A stretch of 64,000 nucleotides of DNA, from NCBI GenBank assembly GCA_933228895.1, contig OW121846.1:6789915-6853914 (forward strand). The letters run 5' to 3'. This DNA is from Platycnemis pennipes. Its lineage: Eukaryota; Arthropoda; Insecta; Odonata; Platycnemididae. The notes under the pieces are model-generated. The model worked only from the letters and a program-made list of their open reading frames with translations. It made no database searches and was not told the DNA's origin. Below are positions 33,471 to 46,036 of the stretch, piece by piece. Position 1 is the stretch's first letter; every line of letters starts with the position of its first letter. A program made the position numbers and the translations under genes.

Positions 33471-34487
33471 GTGTGTGCAGCGGAACGGGCGAGCCGGGGT
33501 GAGTAGTGCAGCACACCAAGTGTCTCAGATTGTGGCTTTCTGGAACCAGTGTCCCGCCCTGAACCTGGTCATTTTTATAGTTTTCCTTCCTTTCCTTCAG
33601 TTATGGAAAATAAATGCATGTTAACTGCGGGTTGCAACTTTCCTTTTTCTGGTGCTCCAATATACTTGAGCGACACCTGATCGTGCAACTATCGTAATCA
33701 AACTTCTTTCACCTATCGTCAAGTACTCGGCCTTACCTCATTGTATATGGCTTCGACATATCCAGTAATAATTTTGGCCACTTGTGATTTGGAGATCAGA
33801 AGATACACGAAAGTGAAGGGTAGCTCATGCCTGAATTCCGATCAGTTTACATGAAGAGACCAGCATTCAGCAAAAAATCCTTCCTTTTTCTACGTAAAGT
33901 TATGATCGAAGCAACAACGGCAGCAGCCGCAGGAGAAGACATTCTGAAATGCACTTCCCCGCCTACTATCTCACACTGCTATCTCACACTCTCGGCTGTC
34001 TAGTGTCGGAGAGCGCGAGTTAATACGGTCGTGGCATTGCTCTTGCTAGAGATGCTCTCCCGACAGCCCACACCGGGAGACAAGAGAGAGAGCCCCTCGT
34101 GTGGATGGCAGTGTCGCGATACAATGATCACACGATATTAGTGCCTCGTGAGGACCCAGCTGGGTTCGCTTGGGACCAGCCGCGTGGTTGAGGGACGCCT
34201 GCTCCGATACGTGTCTCCCTTGTACGCCTCTCTAGATATGGCTCCGGAGACGAGACGAGACATCACTTCCAAATGCTGCCACCACATTTCGAGCAGGAAC
34301 AGGCAATCGCAAAATGCACTCACCTTCATTATCTCCTATGAAACTACGGAACATTTACGTCGAGGCCAACTTGGAATTCTATGGCACCTGGACGATTTTC
34401 CTATGCTCTAAATAGTTCTGGTATTTTCAGCAATATGATACGCAAGAAATTACTAAATTCAGGTATGGAGTGAATAGTTGACATTTG
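33471..34487. other. Unassigned sequence
   Basis: GC content is higher near 34000-34260, where frames on both strands overlap (34138-34411). No domain recognised. Confidence 0.3.
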
Positions 34488-34489
34488 CG

Positions 34490-34600
34490 ATACTGTGACC
34501 TTAATATTTCCAAAACACCTGTAATTATTAAGCGCAAACGATGCTGTGACCTTAATATTTCCAAACACCTATAATTATTAAGCGCAGATGATGCTCATTA
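34490..34600 (+). repeat. Tandem duplication of a ~56-bp unit
   Basis: Two adjacent copies share ctgtgaccttaatatttcca and aattattaagcgca, with only a few differences (aaaacacctgt versus aaacacctat). Confidence 0.85.
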
Positions 34601-37600
34601 AAATCATTTAATATAGGCGTTAGTCAGATTTTTCCAACATTATCATCGCCAAGCGAAGTGGGTGAAAACCCAAATTCTTAGCATACATATTTCTGAGATA
34701 TTTTGTAATCACGACTTCAGTCCTTCAATTAGATTAGCTGCTTTTACCATCTCTAAAATATTTTTCAATATCCTAGTAGGAACTCATTGAACATCTTCAA
34801 AATTTTCTGATTACGCACAGTTTATTTGGCAATCGTGGTTTGAGCTTCTTGCAGAGGATAAGTTATCTAGGTTTTCCCGGTATATATTCACTCTTCTCTC
34901 CAAAGGAGAGTTGCATAAAATAGTATGCCTAGAAAATGGCGATAAGGGGCCGCTGAATGTTTCCCAGAGACCCTACTACGAAATAGTGCCGATACAAAAG
35001 ATGGGTCCGAAGAAGTTAGATTTTTTCATCTCCAGAACCGATTAGTTTTGTGGCACCATCGGATAGCATGCGGGCTTTCCTACTCCGAGTTTCTCTCCGT
35101 TTCATAGTCCAAACCAATGGGATCATTTTCCAAGCTTTTTACTGCCGGATCTGACAGTTTGCAAAATAAAAAGACCCGTATTTTTCCATTTTTTGATTCG
35201 TCAATTATTTCTCGAGTTATAAGCGGCGAAAAACTGATGTTTATAACCCTTTCGAAAAGTGGGCGTGGTGCAACCTCTGACGCCATTGACTTCGCCCAAT
35301 CACAACTGAGCCCGCGAAGTTACTTCACCTTTTCGCAAATGGGGGGGGACGCTGCTGACTCTGCCAATAGGAGTGATTGCGACAGGATCTGTGCGAGCAG
35401 ACCTTCCGAGAACCCCCGTCCACTCCCTTCCCTTCCCCTAAAAGCAGTCAAGGACGGGAGGAAAATTATGTCAATGATATCAAAGCAGGTTCTTCGGTGG
35501 ACGTCACCCTTTGCTTATTTTAATTTTTGATTTATTATTGAATGGTTGTGGTTAGAAGATTGATTTTTTCACTAAAATTCGTTTTTATTTTCCATCTAAC
35601 AATTTCGTGTACAAAATTGCGATTTCGGTTCAGAGTAAACCCCTTTTTGGGCTAATAAAGAATTGGAAAGAACATTTCGGAGATTTCCATCGTTAGGGCT
35701 GACAAAAGTGGAATTTATCCACATAAGTATTTATATTAACGCTCTAATAATTGTGAAAAATAGTTCAAAGGTTTTGTATTCCAGAGATATATTTATTCGA
35801 TTTCTGCATTATTTTGTTACGTAAAAATATAATGAAGTCACATCGTTATAAGGGAAAGTTGCGCAAAAACGGGTAGGCAGGTCAAGCCGTATACCTTCCG
35901 AAGTCCTCAATCAATTTACCTACTTCGTTTTCCCTTACTAATACTATGATTCTCCCTTAATTTTTAGTAATCAATTAATCTTAAAATTGATTCTTAATTA
36001 TTACAGTGCTGCTGTTATGGTGGCAGGAGGTCATTTGCATGTGTTGAGTGTTGCTTTAAAGGAACCGGCTCTAAAATTTGTAATGTTACGAGGCTTACGA
36101 TTGCTGGTTTTGAAGCTCTGCCGAGAAAGAATCCTTTCGGTAAATAACCTAATGCTCTGTGTACTTGGCTATGTACATTTTAGCAGCGAGTGGAGTGATG
36201 TAACGCTGCTGCTAATAAGATATGTCTGCTGCTAACACAACATCAGAAACAAAAAAAGAAGAAGAGGAAATACATTCATTCTCATACCTCTACCGCACAA
36301 GAGTGCCCTTAAAGTAGATGAGGTTGACAGGCCTATTAAATGGCCAATTTTCGATGCCGCAAGTAGGAAACAATCACAGACAAAAACAAAACAAGAGGAA
36401 CCCTAAAAAGAGAGAGAGCACACCATTACACTCCAAAGAACACGATCCCATAATTTCATGCATGTATTGTAATTAGCAGGGCACTCATTGAATCAGGAAA
36501 TTGGGACCGACGTATTCCATGTGCAACCCGTGAACAAAACTCATGCAGGTGACGAGAGAGGAAGGTGATACTTGTGTCAGCGATTGCTGCAACACTGCCC
36601 ATGCGAACTTTAAGTTCGTTCACTGACAAAAAGGACCTTTTCAGGAAATATTCCCACGGCATAATGATAAAAATGGATCGATATTATTTAATTGCTCATT
36701 TCTTTGTTGAAAGTAAACAATTTTCATTTCTCCAGCTCAGAGACATAATTTTTATGGGTTTCCAGTTTTACTCTTCCCTTCAAAAACATATTCAAATGTT
36801 TGTGAACCAGATAAATAGGATTTTTATGGAGGTTATATAAGTCAATTGTGTAATAATCCAAAAGAAGAGAGATTTATGATAGCAGTCAGCACCTCATTCC
36901 CCGAATTTTGTGTTCAATAGTGGCTGGTAGAAATGAAATATTTTGGTACCAGTTTTTACCCTACTTTCCTCTATTTGAATGACTCGGGGCTTAGCTGAAA
37001 GCCACCGAGTGTGTCCACCAGTTACGGATGGTTGGTCGACCTCTAGCACTAGATTACTGGAATTTCGCTCCACCTAGAAGAACGATTTGATTTCATTTGA
37101 TCACGATTTCGTTTCACCAATCTGCAAGCTTATATGTCTTCTCATAGACTTATATCTTGTAATAATGTTCATATTTATTCTATACTTATGCCACGAAGCA
37201 TTTAATAAGATATGTTGATGGTTATTAATACATATTCTTCAAATCATAATTTGATGCCAATTGTCTTCTGTTTCATATTTATTGGAATTGTAACCACACA
37301 ATTGCATATATTTGTAGTTTTCAAAGTTTTATTTGAAAATGTTATGAGAAAATTAAAATGGCTTAGTATTTATTGATATCAAAATATAAACAATATTAAT
37401 TTTTTTTATATATCTTGACATCGTGTTCTTATTTCGGCGCACTTTCCATAAACTATATTTTTTAAGTTGAAAACATTCATTTGGAAATGTATTACAGACG
37501 GTTCGGGGAACTTTGGTGCCTTTTTCTATTTTGAGCTCTCAGGAACCTGAATGTGGTATCAAATGAAGTTTTGCTTGTTTGATTGGCGCATTAGGCGAAT

Positions 37601-37871
37601 GCGTCACAGGTATTCACTCACTGGTGTTGCAGTACCCAAATGAATGGACGGGTACCTGACGAATACCTGGATGAGTAGATGAGTAATACATGAATACCTC
37701 GACGAGTGGATAGTACCCGAATGAATACAAGGGCAACTACCTCAGCGACTCAGCGAATACTTGAATACCTACGACTTGAATATTCAATACCTTACGACTC
37801 AATTTAGAATTTTATTTTCCTTGTAGAGTGGCCGGCTATTTATCTAGGCCATATCTAGTACGTTAAAAATA
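34601..37871. other. Unassigned sequence with degenerate gaatacct repeats near its end
   Basis: No gene recognised in this long stretch. A 137-codon plus frame at 35117-35530 overlaps a minus frame and has no known domain. At 37620-37800 short words (gaatacct, gaatgaata, gggtac) recur irregularly, suggesting an old simple repeat. Confidence 0.35.
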
Positions 37872-38690
37872 CGAGGGCCAGTCAATAGGTAAAGCCAACT
37901 GTTTTTTTTCCTTTTTAACTGTCAAAAAATTCAAACGCAATTACTTAGCAATAAAACCACAACATTGATTAATTTGTCACTTTTCAATGTAATCTCCGTC
38001 CATTTCCTCAGTTTTGGTCCACCGCCTGTTAGCAAGGGCATGTATTCCCTTGTGGTAAAAAGCATTGTCTTGCTTCCTAAGCCATAGACGCACGGATGTT
38101 TTCACGGCCTCCTCATCTTCAAAGTGAATCCCACGACGATCTTCCTTTAGCGGTCCGAACAGATGAAAATCTAATGGCGCTAAGTCAGGGCTGTATGGGG
38201 TATGAGGCAAGACTTTCCATCCAATTTTCGCAATCTTTTCAGAGGTGCGACGACTGTTGTGTGTGATCTTGCATTGTCATGCAAAAGAAGAACATCCACC
38301 ACAGCTTTTGTGAAGCGAACTCGCTGAAGACGTGCTTTAAGCTTTTTGAGGGTTGCGACGTACTGGACAGAATTTACTGTGTCCCTGCTCCGAAAAACCA
38401 ACTATAATCCCACCATTTCATCCCGGAAGACAGTCGTCATAACTTTCCCTGCTGATCGCACAGTTTTGAATTTTTTTTTCCTCGGTGACTTTGAGTGATG
38501 CCATTCCATTGACTGCATCTTTGATTCAGGTTCAAAATATGAACCCACGTTTCGTCTCCAGCCACAATATTTTTCATAAACTCGTCTCCCGCCAAATGGA
38601 AGCGTTGCAAGTGTTCGGAGGCTATTGTTTTTCTTGTCTAATTATTCCGGTTGGTAAACATTCGTGGTAGCCACCGTGTCAGCGCAGTCG
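37872..38690 (-). pseudogene. mariner-like transposase relic
   Basis: The minus strand encodes, from the 5' side, a degraded ETWVHxF-like region (about 38520-38570) and KKFKTVRSAGKVMTTVFRDE. After a stop come DTVNSVQYVATLKKLKARLQ and VLLLHDNARSHT with the second catalytic Asp. After a frameshift near 38200 come PHTPYSPDLAPLDFHLFGPL with the third Asp, and the distal helix (WTKTEEMDGDYIEK). At 37872, next to a TA, starts CGAGGGCCAGTCAATAGGT, resembling a mariner inverted repeat. The opposite end and the N-terminal helix-turn-helix region were not found. Inactive. Confidence 0.85.
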
Positions 38691-39004
38691 CCGGCCTGCC
38701 GCTCCGCTTTCCGCCAGCTTACGGTGTATGCCCTTCAGCTTGTTTCAGCGACGAACCCATCGTCTAATGCAGGGACACTATATTAATTTACAGGGAGTTG
38801 TGGGTGGAAAGTGGTCTTCTTGCCCCGGGTTCTGCCGTGAAAGTGCTGGAGGGGAAGGCTTATGCTAAGGGTATGAGAGTAAGAGAAAAAGGGAATTTTA
38901 CCAAAAGAAGATTCTGCTCACATCTGGAAATAGAAGCGTGGAGGTAGAGTAACATTTCAATAGAAAATATATCTGGATCTTGTTTTTTTAAGATAGTGAA
39001 TCAA
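38691..39004. other. Unassigned interval
   Basis: GC-richer sequence between the mariner relic and the next LINE piece. Nothing recognised. Confidence 0.3.
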
Positions 39005-39350
39005 GGAAGATAACAGCAGCAAAGAAGTCTTGAAGCATTTGAAATTTAGTGCTACCGAAGAAGATGAAGATATAATGGATCGATCGAGTGACATTCAAAG
39101 AAGTGTTAAGAAGAGTGGGATATAACAAAATAGATCAATGATAAATTGATAACAAAAGAGATTTCTGCAGAAAGCATAAGACGAATAGGGGACAACTGTT
39201 TTGGCAATATAATGAGGCATGATTGCCTGATGATGACAATCGTCGAGGGAAAAGTGAACGGGAAGAATGGAAAAGGCTGGCCTCGGATGAGATACATGGA
39301 ACATACAACAACAGGTGCAACAGCAGATGGGAAAGAAATCAGTCTCATAG
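39005..39350 (+). pseudogene. C-terminus of a second LINE type (endonuclease-RT family)
   Basis: Plus-strand frames give SLEAFEIWCYRRRRRYNGSI, then ITKEISAESIRRIGDNCFGN, IMRHDCLMMTIVEGKVNGKN and GKGWPRMRYME. The order (AFEMWCxRR, IRRR...W, GHILRHD-LL-xVIEG, GRGRPRxxYxE) is the usual C-terminus of arthropod endonuclease-reverse-transcriptase LINEs. Frames break at about 39100. Confidence 0.65.
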
Positions 39351-39850
39351 ACGTACAGAATTCTCTTTTCTGTTTGTCAATTTGACTTATGGTTATTGAT
39401 GCCTATTTTCATCTCGTTAAATACGATGAAAACAGACCAGTTACGATTGTGATAGAAAAAAAATGCTTTCTATTCAATAAATATTTAGTTACCAGGAGAA
39501 AAATTTTCGGGAGAACTTGAATTCATTCAAGAGGAAGAACATTAACCAGTGATGAACGTTTAATGGATTCCTATTTATAATATCTTTAGTGATGAGTGTC
39601 TGGGACCCAATTGGAGTCATAAGTGGCGCATATTTTTATTAATACGGTTTTGTCATAGGATTTCAATTTTTCTTCCTCATTAGGCGAAAACCAATTCATT
39701 ATTATAAACAATATGAATAAAAAATTTTATTTTTATTTCTTTACATTAATTCTATCTCTCGGTCCAACCGGATTTCACTCTTTGAAAAACATTATTACTA
39801 TCACCTTTCCTCCGCTTGAAATAAGATTTCATTCATTCTCATAGGTGCAA

Positions 39851-40464
39851 CTTTTACAATCGCAGTTCGATAACATCTGTGAAACTGCTGTCATTCATTT
39901 GCCATAGTTCTGCATTAGTTCTGCCATAGTTCAGAGCAAACCTCACTGGTTTGCTCTGGAGGAACGTAGTTAAAAATAATTGTGCTTTCGTCACTTGCCT
40001 TCTATTTATTTAGTACAGGAATGTTGAAAGATAAATGACGTGTCTGAAACAATATTTTCTAAAGCGATTCACCTATATTTCCTGTTATTTCATTGTGATA
40101 CGATAATAATGACTTCCAGATGTAATTGCATAATTTATAAATACCTACTCATTGAATAATTTAGATTTTTTCAGCATTTGAGGAAACTTCGTCTGCAGGT
40201 TTTTCGGTGCTCATACACTCTATGGTTGTAGTAAAAAGAGATAACTTTCGCCCTGACCTCTCTTGCTGAGACCTTTGCCTTGCTGGGCTCAAGAACGACC
40301 AGCACCAAGTGTACATAATACTGCTTGTCAATGCATTATTGGGCAAGTGTTAATAATACATTGACATAATAATGAAAGTTCTGGTGTCCAATGGAAATTT
40401 TACAATCGCAGTTCGATAACATCTGTGAAACTGCTGTCATTCATTTGCCATAGTTCTGCATTAG
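39851..40464 (+). repeat. Pair of identical 67-bp direct repeats 546 bp apart
   Basis: The segment beginning ttttacaatcgcagttcgat and ending tctgcattag occurs without mismatch at 39852-39918 and at 40398-40464. The intervening 479 bases have no recognised content. Identity over 67 bases indicates a recent duplication or the terminal repeats of an unknown element. Confidence 0.85.
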
Positions 40465-41084
40465 CTCCGCTGGCGGTGACCCTCAATTGCTGACACAACG
40501 ATGTCATTGTTGCGTGCTTAAACAAGATTTTTGGAAGCCCTATTAGTTGCAGCATTGTATAAACTCACCGTATGAAGGAGTATGTAAAGAGCTTACGAAT
40601 TTAAGCCACATCACTCTAAAAGAGGTGACATCATTCTTGACTTTCTAGCCTCCTTTCTAGATACTTATAAAATTGTTAGCTACAGCAAGCGACTAATATT
40701 GAGACTATCGGAGGAATTAGTGACCACAGGGTACTTACTGATAAATTATCTTAAATTATAGACGAGAATTAAAAACGAAAATAAGAGATTTACATATTTA
40801 ATACAGCTGACTTAGCTACTTTTAAAATTTATTTAAAGTTACCGATTTTAAAAATCATTCCAAAGCGTTTGTGCGGAAGTTTCATAGAAGTAGTTCCTGC
40901 ATGTTACGCACTCGGGAGTGAATGAATATATCCATTGTAATTTAAAACAAGAAAGCACTGCACAAACGTGGTGCAATACGGAAGTGAGAGATGGCGGTGA
41001 CAATGCTATGCAATTAAAAAAAAATAGTAAACACTGATTAGCGTAACATGATCATTGAAAATTAAAGTGTTATGTGTAACGCAC
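40465..41084. other. Unassigned AT-rich sequence
   Basis: Nothing recognised. Confidence 0.35.
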
Positions 41085-41155
41085 CTTTTTGTAAGAATAC
41101 ACCCTCTGCTGCACACCATTATGATGGCTTTCAAAATATTAAATTAATGTAGTTC
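41085..41155 (+). repeat. Diverged LINE 3' tail
   Basis: Reads acaccctctgctgcacacca, then tgatggctttcaaaatatta and aatgtag, an old counterpart of the terminal hairpin and tail found elsewhere (caccccctgccacacacc...). The outer stem is no longer complementary. Confidence 0.55.
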
Positions 41156-42673
41156 AGTGCAAAGTGCCCTTGGAAATATTTCACAAACACCTCATTGTCG
41201 TACCTCCTTTTAGTAAACTTTCTTGTAGCATGCGCTTTGATATATTTATTGCTTGGTAATTGTTGGCATTTATTTTGTAATGTATGTACCATAATTCTAC
41301 CTAAAAAGTTAATATATGGTTACTGTTGCGTACGTTGACTCTTTTACTGGGAGACTCCGTTAGGGACAGTTGTGCGAAGGCAAAGAGTGCTAAGAGATTG
41401 GTGAGGTGCTTGGAGATTTGCAAAAGGAACTTTACTCCGATTGACTGTACCCTGTAAGAACTTTAATTATCCATTAATAAATAACGATTAAATGAGAGTA
41501 ATATAATTAAATCAGTCTGCCCATTTGAGCTGCCGTACAGCAACCCGCAGCTCTATGATGGTCCCTCCTAGGGACTGAATTTCATCGATGACACCGAGTT
41601 CTAGACATAGTGCCAAGCGCAAGACAGTTACCGTTAGAAACATGATGTAAGCCCTTAATCAAGATATAATTATATTTTTAAAATAAAAACCAAAATTAGC
41701 AGAAACCCCAAAATTAAAAAAGTGGTAATTTGTAATAGGTACATTTTAATTGAAAAATGGCAAATGTCATAATGGATGATGCTTATAACTGTCTTAAAGG
41801 TATGAGACAATTTTATTTTTTCAACATATATCAAAAGTCCGGTCAAAAATATAGAAGGGCCAAAGCTGTGAAGGTGAAATTTATGGAGGCTATATGTAAA
41901 CGTCTTTTCTGGAAGGAGACTGAACTAAAAACATAATCAATCGAAAGGGGGTGCCATGTCTAACTATGGACTTACGTGGTGCGGTGTCAGAAAATGTACG
42001 GCTACGTACATACACATGGATGTTGGAATAAATAGTTTATGTTACACTTAAATATGGATCTTCTAGTGTTTTCCACCTTCTCTACAGCGCTTAATTCAGT
42101 TAAGTTTCGAGTAATTTAAGAACATTAGGTTTTAAACGTCAAATAGAATTTAATTCATTTTTGGTTCATATTATTTTCCTTAATCAATTTTCAAAAATTC
42201 ATACTAAATACTTGCCAAGCAGATAAAACTCCATCGTGACAAAGTGGGTTCGAAATGTTTAACGATGTTGTGTTCCCGCGAATCTAAAGTGAAACAACTT
42301 TGATCTAAAACGCTGGAGAGTTTAATAATCAAGAGGGGCGATGTACTCGAAGTCTGGCATTGTTAAGACTAAGTAAGACGCAGGTGTATTTGTTTCCAAT
42401 GTGTATAATTATATCTGCTAAATTGATACTGGTTCCTCGTTAAGTGCTCATGCATTGTCCTTTCTGTAAGCGTGGATGTATTACTATTATTGTTCTGTAA
42501 ACAGATTTTTGATTGCATTCTCCTGCACACTGTCTTTTTTCCATTCTTCATAAAGCGCATCCTTACCCAGCGCATCCTTACTGCATAATCTCGCAACCCC
42601 TTCTATTCCTTACACTTCTCCTTCTAATGTCTTAAATTCTTTACTCTTCTTCATCTGGGATGCGGTTCAAGTA
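41156..42673. other. Unassigned AT-rich sequence
   Basis: No gene recognised. The minus frame 42369-42596 is short and domain-free. Confidence 0.35.
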
Positions 42674-42738
42674 TGTGCCGCTTTATACCACTATGGGCCA
42701 CTTTATACCACTATGTCCCATTTTATAGCACTATGGGG
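42674..42738 (+). repeat. Three-unit ~21-bp tandem repeat
   Basis: Units of the type ccactttataccactatg occur three times in succession with small changes. Confidence 0.8.
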
Positions 42739-44870
42739 TGTTCCTGCCTCATCCTAGGCTATAGAAAGTAAGAATTACAACAGCATTATGTTGGATTATT
42801 TCTTCAGATCACTTGTAAATTACGATTTATCTCAGACTGCCATTTACATCAACGGAATATTTTCGTGTGGTACACTGCAATCGAACGTAATAATTAAGTA
42901 ATTTTCAAGGTATGACAAAAACATATATTCCTCTATGTACTGCTTCGGAGTCTACTCATCTTGGGGGAGCACTATTGCCGGCGGTGTTGTCCATGCAATT
43001 AGCAATATGAAATATTATTTTCATTAAATAATCCATCGACTTGATATTTTCACAAATGAGCATGTAAAAATGACTGATATATAGTTTTTTTAATTGGAAA
43101 ATGGAAATATCTCTCATTGATTTGATCTGAGATTCAAGGCATGAAAGTCACTCGGACAATGCACGTTTGTCACACCACCCCTTTGAAGATATTCATCAGC
43201 ATGAAATATATAATTTGATGAGTCAGGTAATCCGTTCCAGTGGAAAGTGCTGTATTCCTAATTTACGAGATAAAATGAGTTGCAGCAGCAAATGAGTGCG
43301 TAGGTAAATGTCTACTTAACATTCCAAAATACTAACACAATCCATCATATCATTAAAAAATTGCCTCCCCAGGGGTTTGAAATGTTCTTTCTAACTGTTT
43401 CAATTTTGCTTCCCAGTGGCCTCATGCTCCTAAGAGAATGTTCAAAGACTTTACCTTGTGAAAAAAGTTCACGATATTTTAAGACGGAATTTGAATGCTG
43501 TACTTGGATATTCTAATAAAGATGAAGATAGAATTATACACCCTATTAGGTACTAGGGTGTACAGCGTACATGACGGTTCAGTTTCACGCAACAAGTGGA
43601 ACAATATTTTTAGTACCCATGGCCTAAATGAAATGATGCCAATTTATCTTCCATTTTCTCTTTTAAAATAGTCATCCCTACCATTTTCATAGTTTGATTT
43701 CAGTTTTTCTAATTATAAAATGCAATATTCTCCTTATTGAGGTACATATGTTCAGCATTGGAGTCCCATCAATAAAAGCTACTTTTTTCATCTTGAAGGG
43801 ATAAGGGAAAAGGGGAAATGAATCTTTAACCACCTGTATACACCCTATTAGGTACTTGGATGCAAGGATATTTACATCATATTAATTTTCTGGATTGCGT
43901 CTTAAACGTTCCCACGACAAGTTTCGGACCTGATCCCAAATTTTATCGCATTATTGCTTCGGAAAAATTTCAAATACAGGCATCGTGTTCTTACACAGCA
44001 TAATACCTCCACCCTCATATTCAAGCTCTAGTTTCCGCAAGTTTGCGTTCATAGCTTATTTGAACTCCACGTGCAATTACATTTCCGCTCAGGTATAAAC
44101 GAACAGAATAAATTGTGTTTTCTCTTGATTTTAAGCCCAGGGTCCGATACATTATTTTGGTATACATTGTTTTCTTAAAACATTGTTTTTAAAAAATAAC
44201 TAAATATTGAATCGACTCATTGAAATTTTTTAAATTAATATTAAATACGTTTAAAATATATGCTTCCATAAATTTCCAACGTCTGGGTCAAATTTGGGCT
44301 CGGGAAATTTTTTAAAAAAAGTTAATATTATCAAGACTTAGCCGTGAGCTTTCTGGGAAGGAGAAACGTAATTGCCGTGAGAATAACAGGGTTAACTTCT
44401 TGGCATCATATTCTGGGCAGTTCTCTGTTATTTATGGAGTTCCAAATAAAGCCAGACCCATTGTTCATCTCTTTTATTCCTGCTTGAGTGCGTACGAATC
44501 GAATTGTAGGCACTGCCACGAATGAGTCGGAAAAGGTGGACTTTAGAGGAAAACATTTCTCAAATCTCGGCGTGATACTCACGGTGAAATTTTTAATCGC
44601 ATGCATGCATATAAAATCTGAATTTACTGGAAACAGCCAAATAAAGGACCTCTAAAGGTGTACCTACCCGTCGAGGATTAATTTCGCTCCATTCCACTCG
44701 AATGATTCAATTCGCCCACTACCGCCATCTCATTGAAGCGTCCCGTTCGCACTTCTCCAAGATGCCAACAATTTTCATGGCAGCCTTCTTTACCGAGAAC
44801 CCACGTGGCGTCGAGAGAACGGGCACCTTCCTCTCGCAGTGAATGCTGCGGGCCGACCAACCTTCCGACG
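42739..44870. other. Unassigned AT-rich sequence containing a 20-bp direct repeat
   Basis: No gene recognised. The exact 20-mer tatacaccctattaggtact occurs at 43535-43554 and 43837-43856, bounding 282 bases that could be an insertion of unknown type. Confidence 0.45.
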
Positions 44871-46036
44871 CACAGCGGGCTGAAACCGAAACATCCGGCC
44901 ATCAAACAAAAAGTCGCTTCTTTCAGACCAGACTTTGAAACCTCGCGTGGTGTTTTTCCATTGATTGGTGCATTTCATCTCACATGACATTTGTCCTGGG
45001 CATGACGCATTAAAAATTTTCACGAGTCAATGTTGATCAAATTTTTCAAAAATGGGCCTTCAATTGTCCCGGAAAATATAAAAATTAGGCCGACGCTGAA
45101 CCCCCAAAAATGTCATTGGCTATACCTGTCAATACCTATGGCTCTTTTCACAAAGCCAACCACTGGAGGGAGAAAGTCGATGGCTATGCAACGCCCACTG
45201 TTGACTGGCGTCCTCAACAGTAAGCCTGATAGGCAATGCTATCTCCGAAGGCTACATATTCTCACAAAGGTGTAGTCAAATATTTGCATGAAATGTCGTC
45301 CTACCCGACACGCTCCAGGAAAAAGCGGTCATTAGGCTACTTACATTGGCGTCCGATGTCGTGGTCCACATCATATCAAAGTAATTGATACCCTTGTAGT
45401 ATTTTCATGAAAAACATCTATGGAGGGTCTTTGCAATCTATAGACCTTGAAAACGAACATAGCGAAGTTTCTGGCACCTTGGCACACCTCAGAAGAGCGC
45501 ATCAGGCTCTGGCCCCGCCGCCGCCGCACCATCGGAAAATCCATTTGAATTTCGGCGTCGCCAACGGTCACCAAAGTTCTCAACGGATTACAACTCAGGA
45601 TAATTTTTAAACTCTTGTAATATATGTGCTCTCGTTGCTCTGTGTGGCTTTCAACGGTTTTCCTGCGTGAAGAAAAAATTGACTGAAAAATAGGGTCAAC
45701 CATTTCGTTCTATATTTATGGTAAATATTACAACTGTTAATTTCACGGTTTAAAAAGGCAAAAATGTCTTTTACTCATGGCATTGTTTGTTATCCCAAAT
45801 TCTTATATTCCAAGGTTAGGCTTCAGCTTTATTTTCAATTTTCTGAGGAAATTGAAGGAGGCCGATTTAGCAAAAAATGAACAACTTTCACCCTAAACCA
45901 CAATGTTTTCATTGCTGCTGCATTCAGCTGCACCAATCAATGGGAGTGGGAATCATCATGTGAAGTTTCAAAGTGCGAGCTGAAAAAAAAACACTTTTTG
46001 ATTTTGTCCAGCTGTTTCCGATTCCAGGTCATTGCG
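44871..46036 (-). mobile_element. 1.17-kb non-autonomous Transib-type element
   Basis: The left end begins CACAGCGGGCTGAAACCG after CGACG (44866-44870). The reverse complement of the right end (46036 leftward) shares the pattern over about 75 bases, with matching blocks such as CAAAAAGT, TTTCAG and CACTTTGAAAC / GACTTTGAAAC. The right flank is TGACT, a possible decayed copy of CGACG. Internally, aatttcggcgtcgccaacgg (45545-45564) matches the other Transib-type copies. Only short frames are present, so movement would need a transposase supplied elsewhere. Confidence 0.72.

Noticed and set aside
35117..35530. 137-codon plus frame as a gene
   Set aside because: A minus frame overlaps it, composition is ordinary, and no motif was found.
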